Assembly (NCBI GenBank): GCA_000729835.1
Contig: JFHB01000117.1
Span: forward strand, 1-64,000
Source of the DNA: Atkinsonella hypoxylon
Lineage: Eukaryota; Ascomycota; Sordariomycetes; Hypocreales; Clavicipitaceae
DNA length: 64,000 nucleotides
Direction of reading: 5' to 3'
Shown here: positions 31,071-42,509 of the stretch, piece by piece
Layout of the letters: each line of letters begins with the position of its first letter
Numbering within the stretch: position 1 is the first letter of the stretch
Position numbers and translations under genes: made by a program
The notes under the pieces: model-generated
The model's input: the letters and a program-made list of their open reading frames with translations, nothing else
Database searches by the model: none
Told to the model about the DNA's origin: nothing

Positions 31071-34000
31071 GGTGGACGGCGATTCTCCTCTGACAACCTT
31101 GGCGTCGTCCGCGCAGGGGTCTAGGACGGTCTAGGACGACGCAGCGCTCACTAGGACACCAGTTCGAGTCAATCCAAAGTCAGACAAGCAGTTGACAGCT
31201 GGCAAGTGATCCGCTTGGACGAAGAAACCCAAGAGGAAGACGGGATAGGGGTTTGACGAAGGATTGAAAGGCCCTCTCAGAGGCACGGAGCGAGTCGATG
31301 TTGCACTATTTCGCAAATTTGATGCACTCTTGTCGAATCTATCTCTCACTGAAGACGATTGGTAGTCGTTGAACTATCAACTTCAAGTATGAGAAGCACC
31401 GTATTTAGCAGCTACGCTTTTCAAAAGACCTGGAGCCAATGTCTTCTTCATTCGCATTCGCATCCGCATCCCTAACCAACAGCACTGCCTACTTTTTGGT
31501 CTGCAATGGTCGTCGCTAGTTCCTAGATGGGCTGCCGTGATTCGGGATGAGGTGATCAACTAGATTACTTGTGCTCGAAGTAGCGCTGTAATTGGTATGC
31601 CGGTTGGTGCAAGAACACCAGAGCATATGTCTTTCTCGTCGCGATGACTGGATTCGTGCGTTTCTAAGCGTCCAATGCCCAGTCAAGACCATACCCTCTC
31701 GTTCCGAAGATCCAGGAAGAGTCGCAGCAAGATCGAAGCCGATGTTTGAACGACAACCTCCAAGCGCCGCAGGTCCTGGGGCGCAGAACCTTTTAACATG
31801 CCAACTTGCAAACCATAAAATTGATATGCACGCGCGCCCGCGAGAGGGAGACGCACACACTCGCACACACTCGCACACACAACGCACAGAAAAGGGTCGA
31901 CACAGCTAAGGCCGGGGCACTACTCCGTAGCCAGCTGCTGGAACCCACTTGGGGAATCATAGCTGCGGTATGTGCGTCGACGCCAGCCGTGTATGGGCAC
32001 CAGATTCAGCTCTGTAAGTCAGCGCACTTTCTCCCATCAAGGACTTGGCAGTGTTTTAGCTCGCTCGTGTTAAAATAGAGCGAGGGCGACGATGTGTGCG
32101 AGTAGGAGGTGATGGCGCACCCCCCTCCCTTCCCCCAACCCCCTTTGCGATTCGCCGAATCGCTAAAAAAAACTTAAAAAAACCCTGAAAGTAAAAGATG
32201 ATGAGAGGAAACCGCATCTCATGTGGCGTGCGGAGTGAGGCCAGATTGGTTCACGGCAGGTGATGAAATTGCAGGATACATATCCCAAACGTAGAGATCA
32301 CGAAGCATGTCAGGTAGCCATGGAAATCAGCCAGCCTAAGGTCCCTGGATCGACGTCCTTTGCGAAACGTACATACGTACGTAGCATCCTGCTGAGGCTG
32401 ATCTAGGCCACAAATGTCACGACAAAAATGTGCAGACAGCTCAATGGCTGAGTTGATCAGTGCATGTTGCCTTGTTTGCAATCGGTAATTTCTCTTGTCA
32501 TTGTCCAAGTGGAACATTGACAGTGTAGTTTTGGTTCTTCTTCCAAATCGGGCGTTCAACCGCGTCAAGTTTGGCAAGCCTGCAGGAGTTTGCAGCAACA
32601 CGGCCAGCTGAGCTTGGCCAACCTGCAGGCATCATCTGGTCTCGACGTTGCTATATCTGACGGCACAGGGTCATCTAGTATAGTATTTGACGTCAGAGAC
32701 AGTCAATATACGTCGGCCAACTCATCAAGGTAGCAATTGGAAACGGTGTACATCCATAACACCTGATTTGTTGTTTCACGGGACTTTGGCATGATAGTCG
32801 AAGCAAATACCAGGAAAGCCTGTCATAATAAAACCCATAAAAAACCTGCTTTCGACGGGGCCGGTACTAGCGTAGAGACGACTGCCCAAATTGGTTGTTC
32901 TTGCTGCCAGGTCATGTCCCGTAGATTCTGTGGCCCCGAATCCATCTGCAAAATATTTGTAGGCCAGGCCAAATTCAAACACTGAGCGGCTAAATTGTCA
33001 ACCCATGCACCGCTAGATATGATAACCCGACGACTTCAACCGAGATCTAATGCAACTGACAGAAAGCAGCAATCGGATTGGAGCATGGGCGTGTGCCGAA
33101 ACTGCAAGAAGTGGAAACGCGCGTGGCAGAAGTAGCTCTGTAGGCCATCGAAGAAAACTGTCCGGACGACAAGTGGCGCACATTATGTCCGCAGGCGCAA
33201 GCCTAGAGGCAATATCAGGACATTCTTTCAGCTGAGCAAGCTAAGACGTGGGTGGTTCTGGTGTAACATAATTGACGGGTCGGATGTGGGGGGGACTGGG
33301 GGGGGAGGGAGTTTTCAAACAAAAGGGCAATCTGTGCAAAGAAATGTGCGAGTTCCCGCCAAGTGCTAGATACATCGGCGTCGTTGCTTTTTGGGCACAG
33401 ATTGACCAGGATGATTTCGAGACGCCAGGACGACGGAACCCTATCTCAGCCAAAAAAGGGAGGTGCCAAAACGAAAAAAAAAGAAAAAAAAAATAAAAAA
33501 AAACCTCCGAATCACTGCGTGGATGTGGATGTGGATGTGCTTGACGATGACTGGTCGCTTCGAGACTTCTTGAAACTCGAGCGTACGCAGAATTAATGGG
33601 CAGCGAGGCTTCAGAATGAGATGATGATGATGATGATAATGATAATAATAGCAGGATATCACCTGATTCAGAGACACTCCTCGCGAGCTTTGGGTGTTGC
33701 TGATCCAACAATGGTAATAATCGCAGCAGCAGCAGTCCTAAAGGGTGGATAACAGGACGATCTCCCGTGAAACTCGCAGCCATTCCGAACTTTTGCGCAA
33801 AGAACGTCACACACTCTGTGAAGTTGCAGATCGCGGCCCGTGACCGACAGTACTTGCCACGAGACGATTGAGGAAAGAGCGGGAGGGCCCTCTGTCAGCG
33901 TCGGCTGTTGCAATTGCAGCTCGCAGGTGGCAGCGGCTGTCTGCACATGACCGCGACGAAGGGGTTGATCCATATAATACCATCTACGGAATACAATGAC

Positions 34001-36795
34001 CTATTATTGTAATGGCGCCGGTGGAAGAGAAGACAAAATAATTATCCGAGCTACAACGAAATACATCATACGTCTAATCACAGGGCCGGTGACTGAAGGT
34101 AGCTTGAGGTCTCGCGCCCGAGTCAGCGGAGGAGTGTGGGTTGGCCTGCACCTGGATGTTGATGATGCGGTTGTAAAACGCACGAGACCAAATAGAAATT
34201 TTCCATGGTAAATGGTAAATGTATAGTTACTCCGTAGGAGGAAAACAAAAAATCAAAATCAGACTAACTAGCTAGGACCCACGAATATCACCAGTACAGC
34301 CAGCGGATACCCCGTACAGGGATCATTTTATCACGACTACGGAGCCGCTGCTCACGAGACCTTAAAAAGCCCGCCTCCTGTGCCTTGACGAAGTCAATGG
34401 CCCCCCCTTTGCCCCGTTCAAAAGAAGGAAAATAAAAAAAATAAAAAAAATAAAAACCTCATGCCTCTAACGCTGCCACCGGAGCCCGGCTCGGCTATCG
34501 AAGAAATCAGACCATCTCAAGATGGCAATCTCGTCTCGAGACAACAAGAGACTGCTATGTATGCAGGCAGGAATGCAGCTGTAGTGGAGATGCCGCTGTC
34601 CAACGGCCCGGTAGCAATCGCACAGGGATTGCCTTGATGTTTCGCGGTTATTATTTGGATGCATTGCTGTCGATGACCACGCACCAACTAACCTGGACCA
34701 GCTGAGGATGCTGCTTGCACGAGACCCAAGCAAGAGCCATGCTTGCTTTGCTGTCTTCTAGAATATCCCACCCCCCCACCAATCCCTGCTAGATCCACAC
34801 TATTGCTGTCTCCACACCTTGGGCCACTTTGGGAGCACCGTCTGGACTGACCCAGCTGAAGCTTGCTGGCTGGCTGGCTGGCTGGCGGATCTGGATCTGG
34901 ATCGGGATCGAAGCCCTCCAATAAAACAGCACCACCCAAGCACGTTATCGATAACTACCAGCGAAATGACGACCTGCGATGATAGATAGACCAAGCGCCT
35001 CCACGCCACGACTTCATCTACTATTTCTACATAAGTATGGCGCCTATCGAGACAACACCTAGCTGCCGACGTCAATTCGGCTCCCTACGCCGGCCCAAGA
35101 TGTCCAGGCTGGCGAAACAACCCTCCCCCCCCCCCCCCCCCAAAAAAAAAAAAGCACAAGTGCAGGCCTCGCGTGCCGTGCCGTGGCGATCGATGCTCGA
35201 TGCTAGGAAGACACAATGGCCGGACTCCAGGATTATTAGTTCCATCGACTCGGTACGGAGTATCTCGTGGGCTGGTGAATCGTACGAACACCTCATGTCA
35301 ACCGGTGCTATAAAACGCAGCCGCTCGGTCGCTCGCGAGAACAATAGATACTTTGGTCCGATCAGGCCATAAACTCAGCCGCCACAAAGCCGATGCCCTC
35401 CCCCTACGCTCCCTAACGCGCACACCTCCGGCCCACAGGGCTTATAAACGGCGTCCTGAATCTTCCCTTGCGTCTTTGAATCCAAACGCCTGCAACCTTG
35501 GATCTCACCTAGATCTACGCCATCCAGGCATTGTCGGCCCGCTTTTGCACTGAAATAGGCTAAAAGCCTACATCAGGAAACCCTCAGCCTCAGCATCTTT
35601 GTGTGAAAAAGCCCAAGCCACGTACCACAACTTCGCCGTCAATAGATAAGACCTCACCGCATCTTCTTCCAGTTCCCAACTCTTGGATCCAGCTTTCCCC
35701 GCCTCAGCCACCCGTGGAGCACAATTCTGATCGGCTATCTGGCTCTAGCGCAGCCAGAGCCTCATTTTCTCCCTACCAAGCCTTATTTCCAATAGTCACC
35801 TCGGACATCTCGCTAGCCTCGTAGATACCCAGCCAAGGGGAAACTCTTTCCTGCCCTGCCTAATCTCGCCCCGTTCTCGCCCCTTCGCCATTTGTTCACC
35901 ACTCGGGATTCTACCTAGGTAGATATATACTATACGCAACATCCGATCGGGCCTTGACGGCACCAATGACCGAGCCCATGGCTCATCTGACAAAAAACCC
36001 ATCTCGTAGAACTCCAAATCACCATTGGGACGCCTGTATGCTCCCAATCTGGCGTAAAGAGCATTTGATCGCGCGCACCCCTGTCCGTCTAGGCCGAGGT
36101 CCTCAGTTTGCCGAAACATCCCCCCCCCCAAACTTGTACCACTTATACATGGCATTCAGTCAGCCCTATATCCATTGCGATTTTGGACCAAAATGTATGA
36201 AATCAGTGACGGTTCGGAATATGCCCGATACATGAGTTCTGCCTGCGATTGTCTTGCTATGATTGAGAACCTCGGCAGATGACACATATTCTACGCGCTA
36301 AAAGTTCCTACGCTGTGCCCAGATCGGCGCGGCAAGGCTGCTTTAGAGGCGTCGCTCCTCCACGCGTCGTAATCTCAGATTCTGCAAGTCGTGTGATGTC
36401 TACGATGGTCTCCCGTGATGCATATTCCTTCCATGCAAGTAAGCCGCGAGTTCAAGAAGGGATGAAAGGAGAATCACGCGAATCATACCCGTGGTATCAA
36501 CCACAAACGACTGTACTGGACTGTGCACTTGATCCTAGAATCGGACAAGACGTAGACCATGTTTTCTCCTGTTTCGCAACGTCTGTAATACCACGTATAT
36601 TGAAAATTGACCAACGACTTGAGGCCCCCATACCGCATGCAGATAGACTAAAAACACCGCCCAGGTACGCCCGCATCCACAACCAATTTTGCAGCTTTCC
36701 TCGCCGACTGGGTATAGCTGAACAAAAGCCCATTCAACGCCAATATTGCCCATAGTACACACTGCCAACTTGCTTGTCCACATTATCGTTACCAG
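31071..36795. other. 5.7-kb desert with simple repeats
   Basis: No supported gene. It contains CA-rich repeats (31855-31885), TAAAA-type runs (34431-34455), GAT repeats (33620-33650), TGGC repeats (34865-34886), a C17A12 run (35125-35153), and TACTCCGTA motifs at 31921, 34228 and 35254. Open frames of up to 189 codons are low complexity or lack coding character. Confidence 0.55.
34865..34886. repeat. TGGC tetranucleotide repeat
   Basis: About five TGGC units, directly followed by GATCTG/GATCGG units. Confidence 0.75.
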
Positions 36796-39128
36796 TTAGG
36801 CGCCAACGGCAAAGTCCATCCGCTCGCCAGCCGATGGTGCCCCGCCGTCCACGTCAGTGACGTCTTTCTCTTCTTCCATCATGTCGATGAGATTGTCGAG
36901 ATTCGAATCGAGAATCTCGCCATCCTTGGGGTCCAGACACCTTTTCAGCAGTTTTCTATACTTTTCAATCTTGTCCCCCACGCCAACCATGCTCAAGGCG
37001 TCGACGTATTCAGCTTCGGCTTGACGTTGCTCTGCCAGCATTTGACTCAATTGGCGAGCAAGGGCTAGTCTCTCTTCGTATGAATCGTTTTGATTGCTGT
37101 CACCATTGGTACGATTCATCTCATTGTCCACAGCCTGGTGAATATGTAATCGATTTTGGTGTGTGATTAGTGATAGCACTTGGTGCTTGGCCAGGTTCGC
37201 TTCGCTCATAATCTTGCTGGCTACGTCGTCGGGCTCTAGTTGTGCTTCAAGTTCGGCAATTTGCTGGCGAGCGGCGTTTAGTTCAGCTTGCGTGTTGGCC
37301 AGAATCCTTCGCGCTTCGGTTTCCGCCACATCCTTTTCGTGCCACTCCTCGTCATAACTCTTGGCTAAATCCTGAAACTTCTCCATGATAAGAGGCGATA
37401 TGCGTGACTGCACTGCTGTCGCAGCGGCTGACTGAAAGGCAGTCTGCGGCTTCTTCTTTTCCGCGAAAGCATCTCGGAATGAAGCGTGTCTTTGTGAGTC
37501 TGGAGCAAATGGCGAAGACGATCGTTGTGGGCCTCGTTCTTTTTTCGTGGCGTTCAATTCCATGATGAGATCTTCTGCCCTTACTCCCTCATGGTTGGGA
37601 ATATCGGTTGATGCATTACGGCCCAGCAGCGCCCGAATACATTTGCGAGCATTCCTCTGTGCTGCCAAGTGTAGGGCAGTATTCCCTTCATTATCTTGTA
37701 CATCCAACATCTGCTGAAAAGTAGCAGGGTCTACCTTTTCTTGCAACTTATTCAAGATGTAATCCAAGTAGTACCGTGAACATGATGGGCTGAATACACG
37801 ACCATTTTTCATGACAGCCGCATGATGTATCACTGTGCAACCAGAATTGTCCCTGGCGTTCACAGTATCGAATAACTCTTTCAAGACAGCAGGAAATGAG
37901 TGCTTCTCGTAGCAGTTTGTGAAATTGACAGCACGCATAAATGGAGTCTCGCCTCGAATATTTTTCACTGCAATGTTTGCATTGAAGCGCTTGAGTTGCT
38001 TAATAACGTCGACGTCGCCCATGGCCGATGCCCAGTGAAGGGCAGTGTGGTTCTCGGCATCGATGAGCCAGTCCGGCTGGAAATTAGGTGGTGGATCAGG
38101 CTTAACAGCAGGCTGCTCGTTCCTAGAGAGCAGAAAGTAATCCAGCAACTCATCACCGTATACCGCATGCTGCTGCTCAGTAAGGTCTTGCATATGTTCT
38201 TCCCTCTTTCGTTTTCTGCGGCCTGTTGACATGTATGACATGTCAAAATGGTCGTCGTCAGCCATATAGGAAGCAGAGGCCACTGTCAGGTTATCAGGAG
38301 TATCGTCTTCGCCCATAATGCTGTCGTCAACAATTTCTTCGTGCCGCGGCATCACCGCGCCTGCGCTGTACATCAGCACTATCCTCGCGCATAGTCATAG
38401 ATTAGAATGTCATTAAGCTTACTGACACCCCATTTTGGTGGGGGAGGAGGTTTAGCCCTCGAGGCCTTCGGCTTCGTTGCATGTCGGGGAGCTGGCGGAG
38501 GGCTCTCATTTCCAGCCACGAATTCGAAAATTGGCCGCAGTCGATCGTAAACGCTATGACGCTGGGCAAGCGCTTCACCTGCTCCGAGAGGTATCCAAGT
38601 ACCTGTGTGTTTTCCATCTGTCAGTCACACATTTATGTAATATTTAACAGACTCGTAGTTGCCGACCTTGATATTTGCCATATCCGCCTTGAATTTTCTC
38701 ATGGAGATCTTTTTGTACGTCACGCTCCAATATTCTTGTCCGAGCGGGCTTATCAAAGCCTGCAGCTTTTAAAATATGAGTCGCGTTGATCCAGTCATCG
38801 TGCCTTCGTCGCATAACATGTTCTTTCAGGTCAGCTCCGAATTGGAACTCGTAGACCGGGATCTGTCAGAGATAGATTAGCTGAGCTTGAATATACCACA
38901 AGACAATCGATCTACGTATTTCCAACGCATGCAGACACCGATGTATGACGCTCCGAGTATCTTTTTTCGCCGATAAGGGATAGGTAGGGGATCATCTGCT
39001 TCCAGGAACGACATCCCCGGCAGTCACGACATTGAGGGAAAAGAAAAAGAGGTCCTTACGCCGCTATAAGTGGCACTGTATACGCCAGGGCCGGAAGCAA
39101 CGGCGGTGGGAGCACCACCCTTGACCAT
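36796..39128 (-). CDS. MBP1: MBF-type transcription factor (KilA-N/APSES plus ankyrin repeats)
   Basis: A G1/S transcription factor subunit related to yeast Mbp1/Swi4 and fission-yeast Res1/Res2, about 667 residues. Four exons on the minus strand: 39128-39060, 38862-38667, 38602-38429, 38360-36796. Exons 1-3 encode the KilA-N/APSES DNA-binding domain: VYSATYSG, IPVYEFQFG, RRRHDDWINATHILKAAG, KPARTRILERDVQ, GKYQGTWIPL, about residues 16-115. A basic NLS (GRRKRKREE) lies in exon 4. Ankyrin repeats are visible near 247-290 (ENHTALHWASAMGD) and 371-406 (NEGNTALHLAAQRN), then a coiled coil near 480-540. All phases match. The last acceptor could shift by a few codons. The gene shares a 745-bp divergent promoter with ARP1, which holds a cluster of CGCGA elements of the kind MBF binds. 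Which paralogue (Mbp1 or Res2) is uncertain. Confidence 0.88.
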
Positions 39129-39326
39129 TTTGAAATATCAATGAGGTCTGCAAGCTTCTTTCGACGATTGACAAGTTGAATGCCGGGGATTATAGGGGCG
39201 AAACGGGAAGTTGAGGTAGGCAGTGTCAGGAATAAGAAAAAAAAAAAAAAGAGTTGCTGCGGGATGGCATCAATGCAGATGTTGCATGGGTTCGACGATG
39301 TACCTCGAAGTGTTGGCATGTCGACG

Positions 39327-39471
39327 ACGCGATCCGCGAAGGAGACACGCGAATTCACGCGAAGCACTTAAGTGGTTCCTGCCTTAGGCGCGGTGGCTGC
39401 CCTTAAAGGTCTTTCTTTCAAGTCCCCCCTGCCTGCCATTCAAGAGCGCAAGCGAAGTGGCTGACGCGAAA
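39327..39471. promoter_or_regulatory. Cluster of CGCGA (MCB/E2F-like) motifs
   Basis: ACGCGA at 39327, CCGCGAA at 39334, ACGCGAA at 39347 and 39357, and ACGCGAAA at 39464. MBF recognises ACGCG-type cores. The cluster lies 200-345 bp upstream of the MBF subunit start and within the promoter shared with ARP1. Motifs are seen; binding is inferred. Confidence 0.55.
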
Positions 39472-39873
39472 CCTGGCGCCACATGTGGTGGTGCAAAACA
39501 TTAGGGACTTGACTGCTCGCAACCGCCAGGGACCTGGTTGGAGGAAGCTCGGCCCAAAGCGCGTTGTTCATGTAAATTTGGACCAATTTGTTGGCATATA
39601 TTTGCTACAGAGAACGAGACGCCCCCCGGCGTTTCCTTCATCTAGCGACAAGACACGACACTTGACGACAATCCCTCTTGTCTACCGAGCGTTTCAAGTG
39701 CACTTACTCCAGCCTGTCCCACGCACTGAGCTGACAACATTGGATCGCCGCCATAGACAGCTCAGGGGCGTGGCCAGGTCGTCAAGACGCAAGCACGAAA
39801 GCGGCTCCAAAAGATTAGCAACACATCTAGACTGCAGCGCAGAGCTCACGCAACAGTCCGAGAAACTGCCGAA

Positions 39874-41216
39874 ATGACGGAAATACTGCACAATGCACCA
39901 ATTGTCCTGGACAACGGCTCAGGAACCATTCGCGCCGGTTTCGCTGGTGATGATCTGCCCAAGTGCTTCTTCCCATCATGGGTAGGCAGGCCGAAGCATC
40001 TTAGGGTCCTAGCTGGCGCGTTGGAGGGCGATGTTTTCATCGGACAGAAAGCTGCTACAGAGCTAAGGGGCTTACTGAAGATCAATTATCCCTTAGAACA
40101 TGGCATAGTGACAGACTGGGACGACATGGAAAGGATATGGGAGTACGTGTATGGTGAAGGACTGAAAACCTTGAGCGAGGAAGTACGTATACGAACGGCA
40201 TTCTAATTTGCTCTCCTGGCGGTACTAAAAGGCGATCTAGCATCCCGTCCTCTTGACAGAACCGCCTTTAAACCCTAGAAGCAATCGCGATACAGCCGCT
40301 CAGATCCTGTTCGAAACCTTCAACGTCCCGGCTCTACACACCTCTATTCAAGCCGTTCTTTCATTATACGCCAGCGGTCGTACTACCGGTATAGTTCTTG
40401 ATGCCGGTGATGGAGTATCACATGCCGTCCCTGTCTACGAAGGCTTTGCCATGCCCAGCAGCATCCGACGAATCGATGTGGCTGGTCGCGATGTCACAGA
40501 ACACCTCCAAACGCTGCTACGGAAGAGCGGATATGTGTTTCATACAAGTGCGGAGAAGGAGGTTGTCAGATTAATCAAGGAAAGTGTCTCATATGTGGCT
40601 CCTGACCCGCGGAAAGAAGAGCGGGATTGGATCGGAGTGAAGCCAAATGAGAGCAAGTTTGCAGAATATGTGTTACCGGATGGTCACAAGCTCAAGGTAA
40701 CACACTCACCCTTTCACCGCCTGCCTTTTTCACTTTCGAGGTTCCATCGCATCAGGCATCTGACAAGCAACAGATTGGTCCTGAGCGGTTCCGAGCGCCG
40801 GAGATCCTCTTCGATCCTGAAATCATCGGCCTCGAGTACCCAGGCGTACATCAAATCATAGTCGATGCCATCAACAGGACAGATCTCGACCTGCGAAAGT
40901 CGCTGTATAGCAATATCGTCCTCTCCGGCGGCAGCACCTTGACGAAAGGATTCCCAGACCGACTCCTGGCAGAGCTGCAAAGACTGGCGGTGAAGGACAT
41001 GAGAATAAAGATGTTTGCGCCTCCAGAACGCAAATACTCGACGTGGATAGGCGGTAGTATTCTGGCCGGGCTAAGTACATTCCGCAAGGTAAGTTAATGC
41101 TTTGCATTATAATATGTAAGCCTTGGTCTGTCGATACTGACACGTTTTCGTAGATGTGGGTGAGCATCGATGACTGGCATGAGAACCCGGATATTATCCA
41201 TACAAAGTTTACCTGA
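39874..41216 (+). CDS. ARP1: Actin-related protein 1 (centractin), dynactin subunit
   Basis: The dynactin filament subunit that links dynein to cargo; its Neurospora equivalent is RO-4. Four exons, 39874-40182, 40241-40696, 40774-41088 and 41154-41216, give 380 residues. Splice phases are 0 throughout. The actin fold is clear: DNGSGTIRAGFAGD phosphate loop, LKINYPLEHGIVTDWDDME, LTEPPLNPRSNRD, GIVLDAGDGVSHAVPVYEGFA, IVLSGGSTLTKGFPDR, and a C-terminus STWIGGSILAGLSTF then WVSIDDWHENPDIIHTKF. The last two features (TFRK|MWVS, ending in KFT) fit Arp1 rather than actin or Arp2/3. Length matches the family. It shares its promoter with the MBF gene, so cell-cycle co-regulation is possible but unproven. 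Confidence 0.93.
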
Positions 41217-42074
41217 GTGGCCACGGGAAGGTAGTCTCATCTGCGGTCATTGAGACATGAACCCATGTTGGTGCATTGGCAAATTTCCACGATCAAAATG
41301 CATGTAAGAACGGGGGGGGCACGGGGATATGGGAGTTCAAATAACATCTTGGGGATCAAAGATGGCGTGATGCGAGCAATGGCAGGCCGCGTGTTTGGAA
41401 GGCCTCGAAATAGATACCCTTGTTTTGTGGGCAATGGGCGTCACATACAGAATAATGAGTCGAGACGTCGTTTGTTTTGCGTGACGATGCTACAAGCGGG
41501 ACGTGCCGTAGATATGCCCTTGTACTGATCTTATGACGTGATCATCGTCAACATGACTATAGTGGTGAATGTGCGCAGAATGATGGATTTGCCTCGAAAT
41601 AACTTTTTTTTTTTTCAAAGGAGACAATATCAGGAGAAAGGAACTGGAAAAATAGGGCTGGGACAATGATGAAGCATACAAGTCACGAGGTCTGGTCGGT
41701 CCGGTACTTAACCAATTGTATTCGTGGCTAAGAAAAACCAGAATCATTTCATGTCGTGAGAATTTCATTCCAGCATAATTGCAATTAATCGTAATATACA
41801 CCACTTGTAGAGGTTGGGAGAGGGTATAACTAACAAGGTCGTTCACGCGATGCAAATACGCGGCTTGTGCTCAGGGCCCCCACGAAACGCCGGCTGAATA
41901 AAGGGTGCGAGACATGTCCAATAACAAGAGGTAACTTTTTATATACGTAATTTGACAAAAAAAAAAAAAAAAAGAGAAGATGAAAATGACGTAAAAGGGA
42001 CTTTTGATGTTTTTATCCTTTGGTGTTTGCCGTCGAGACTGACGACGGATGTTTTGACAAGACGGCACGTTTCA
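41217..42074. other. 3' intergenic region
   Basis: About 860 bases between the ARP1 stop and the DUF3602 stop. AT-rich, with a T10 run near 41605 and an A18 run near 41957. No gene seen. Confidence 0.55.
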
Positions 42075-42509
42075 CTAATCTCGTGAGAAAGAGCCGCTGA
42101 TGCGGTTCCACAGCTTGGCAGTTGAGCTGAGGCTGCTCTTGATGCTGGCTGCGCTAGAGGCAGATGACGAGGCATCGCTTTCCTTGCGGCGGTAGACGTT
42201 TCCGGCGCCTCCCCGTCCGCAGTAGCCTACCGAGGCGTTGTCCCAGGCCGAAGCGTGGCGAACGGCATCGGCGAGAGACTCGGTTGCTGAGGGAAGATCC
42301 GAGACGGCATGGACGTTGCCTGCGCCGCCGATTCCGCTGAAGAAGCGGCGAGACGAGGAGGTCTTGGTGGCGGATGTGGTGGCGGATGTGGTGACGGATG
42401 TGGTGGTGGGCTTGGAGGAGGCACGGAAGGTATTGCCGGCACCGCCTCGGCCGCAGTGAATGTAGGATGTTGTGGACGGAGATGGCTCGGTGACGAAGTA
42501 CTTGGACAT
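42075..42509 (-). CDS. DUF3602 / GRGGAGN-repeat protein (Par32-like)
   Basis: A 144-residue single-exon protein with the hallmark repeats of the fungal DUF3602 family: CGRGGAGN near residue 19, GIGGAGN near 59 and CGRGGAGN near 97. Separators are Ser/Thr-rich and likely phosphorylated. Yeast Par32, which shares this repeat type, is phosphorylated under TORC1 control and regulates ammonium transporters; whether that function carries over here is inference. The C-terminus (KLWNRISGSFSRD) is amphipathic. No signal peptide or membrane span. The ATG precedes SKYFVTEPSPSTTSYIH, a typical family start. Confidence 0.85.
   Translation of the reverse strand: MSKYFVTEPSPSTTSYIHCGRGGAGNTFRASSKPTTTSVTTSATTSATKTSSSRRFFSGIGGAGNVHAVSDLPSATESLADAVRHASAWDNASVGYCGRGGAGNVYRRKESDASSSASSAASIKSSLSSTAKLWNRISGSFSRD

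Noticed and set aside
33241..33810. Minus-strand open frame of 189 codons
   Set aside because: Made largely of simple repeats giving Ser, Phe and His-Pro runs. No conserved motif.
36279..36755. Plus-strand open frame of 158 codons between the desert and the MBF gene
   Set aside because: No domain, no coding character and no leader or promoter support.
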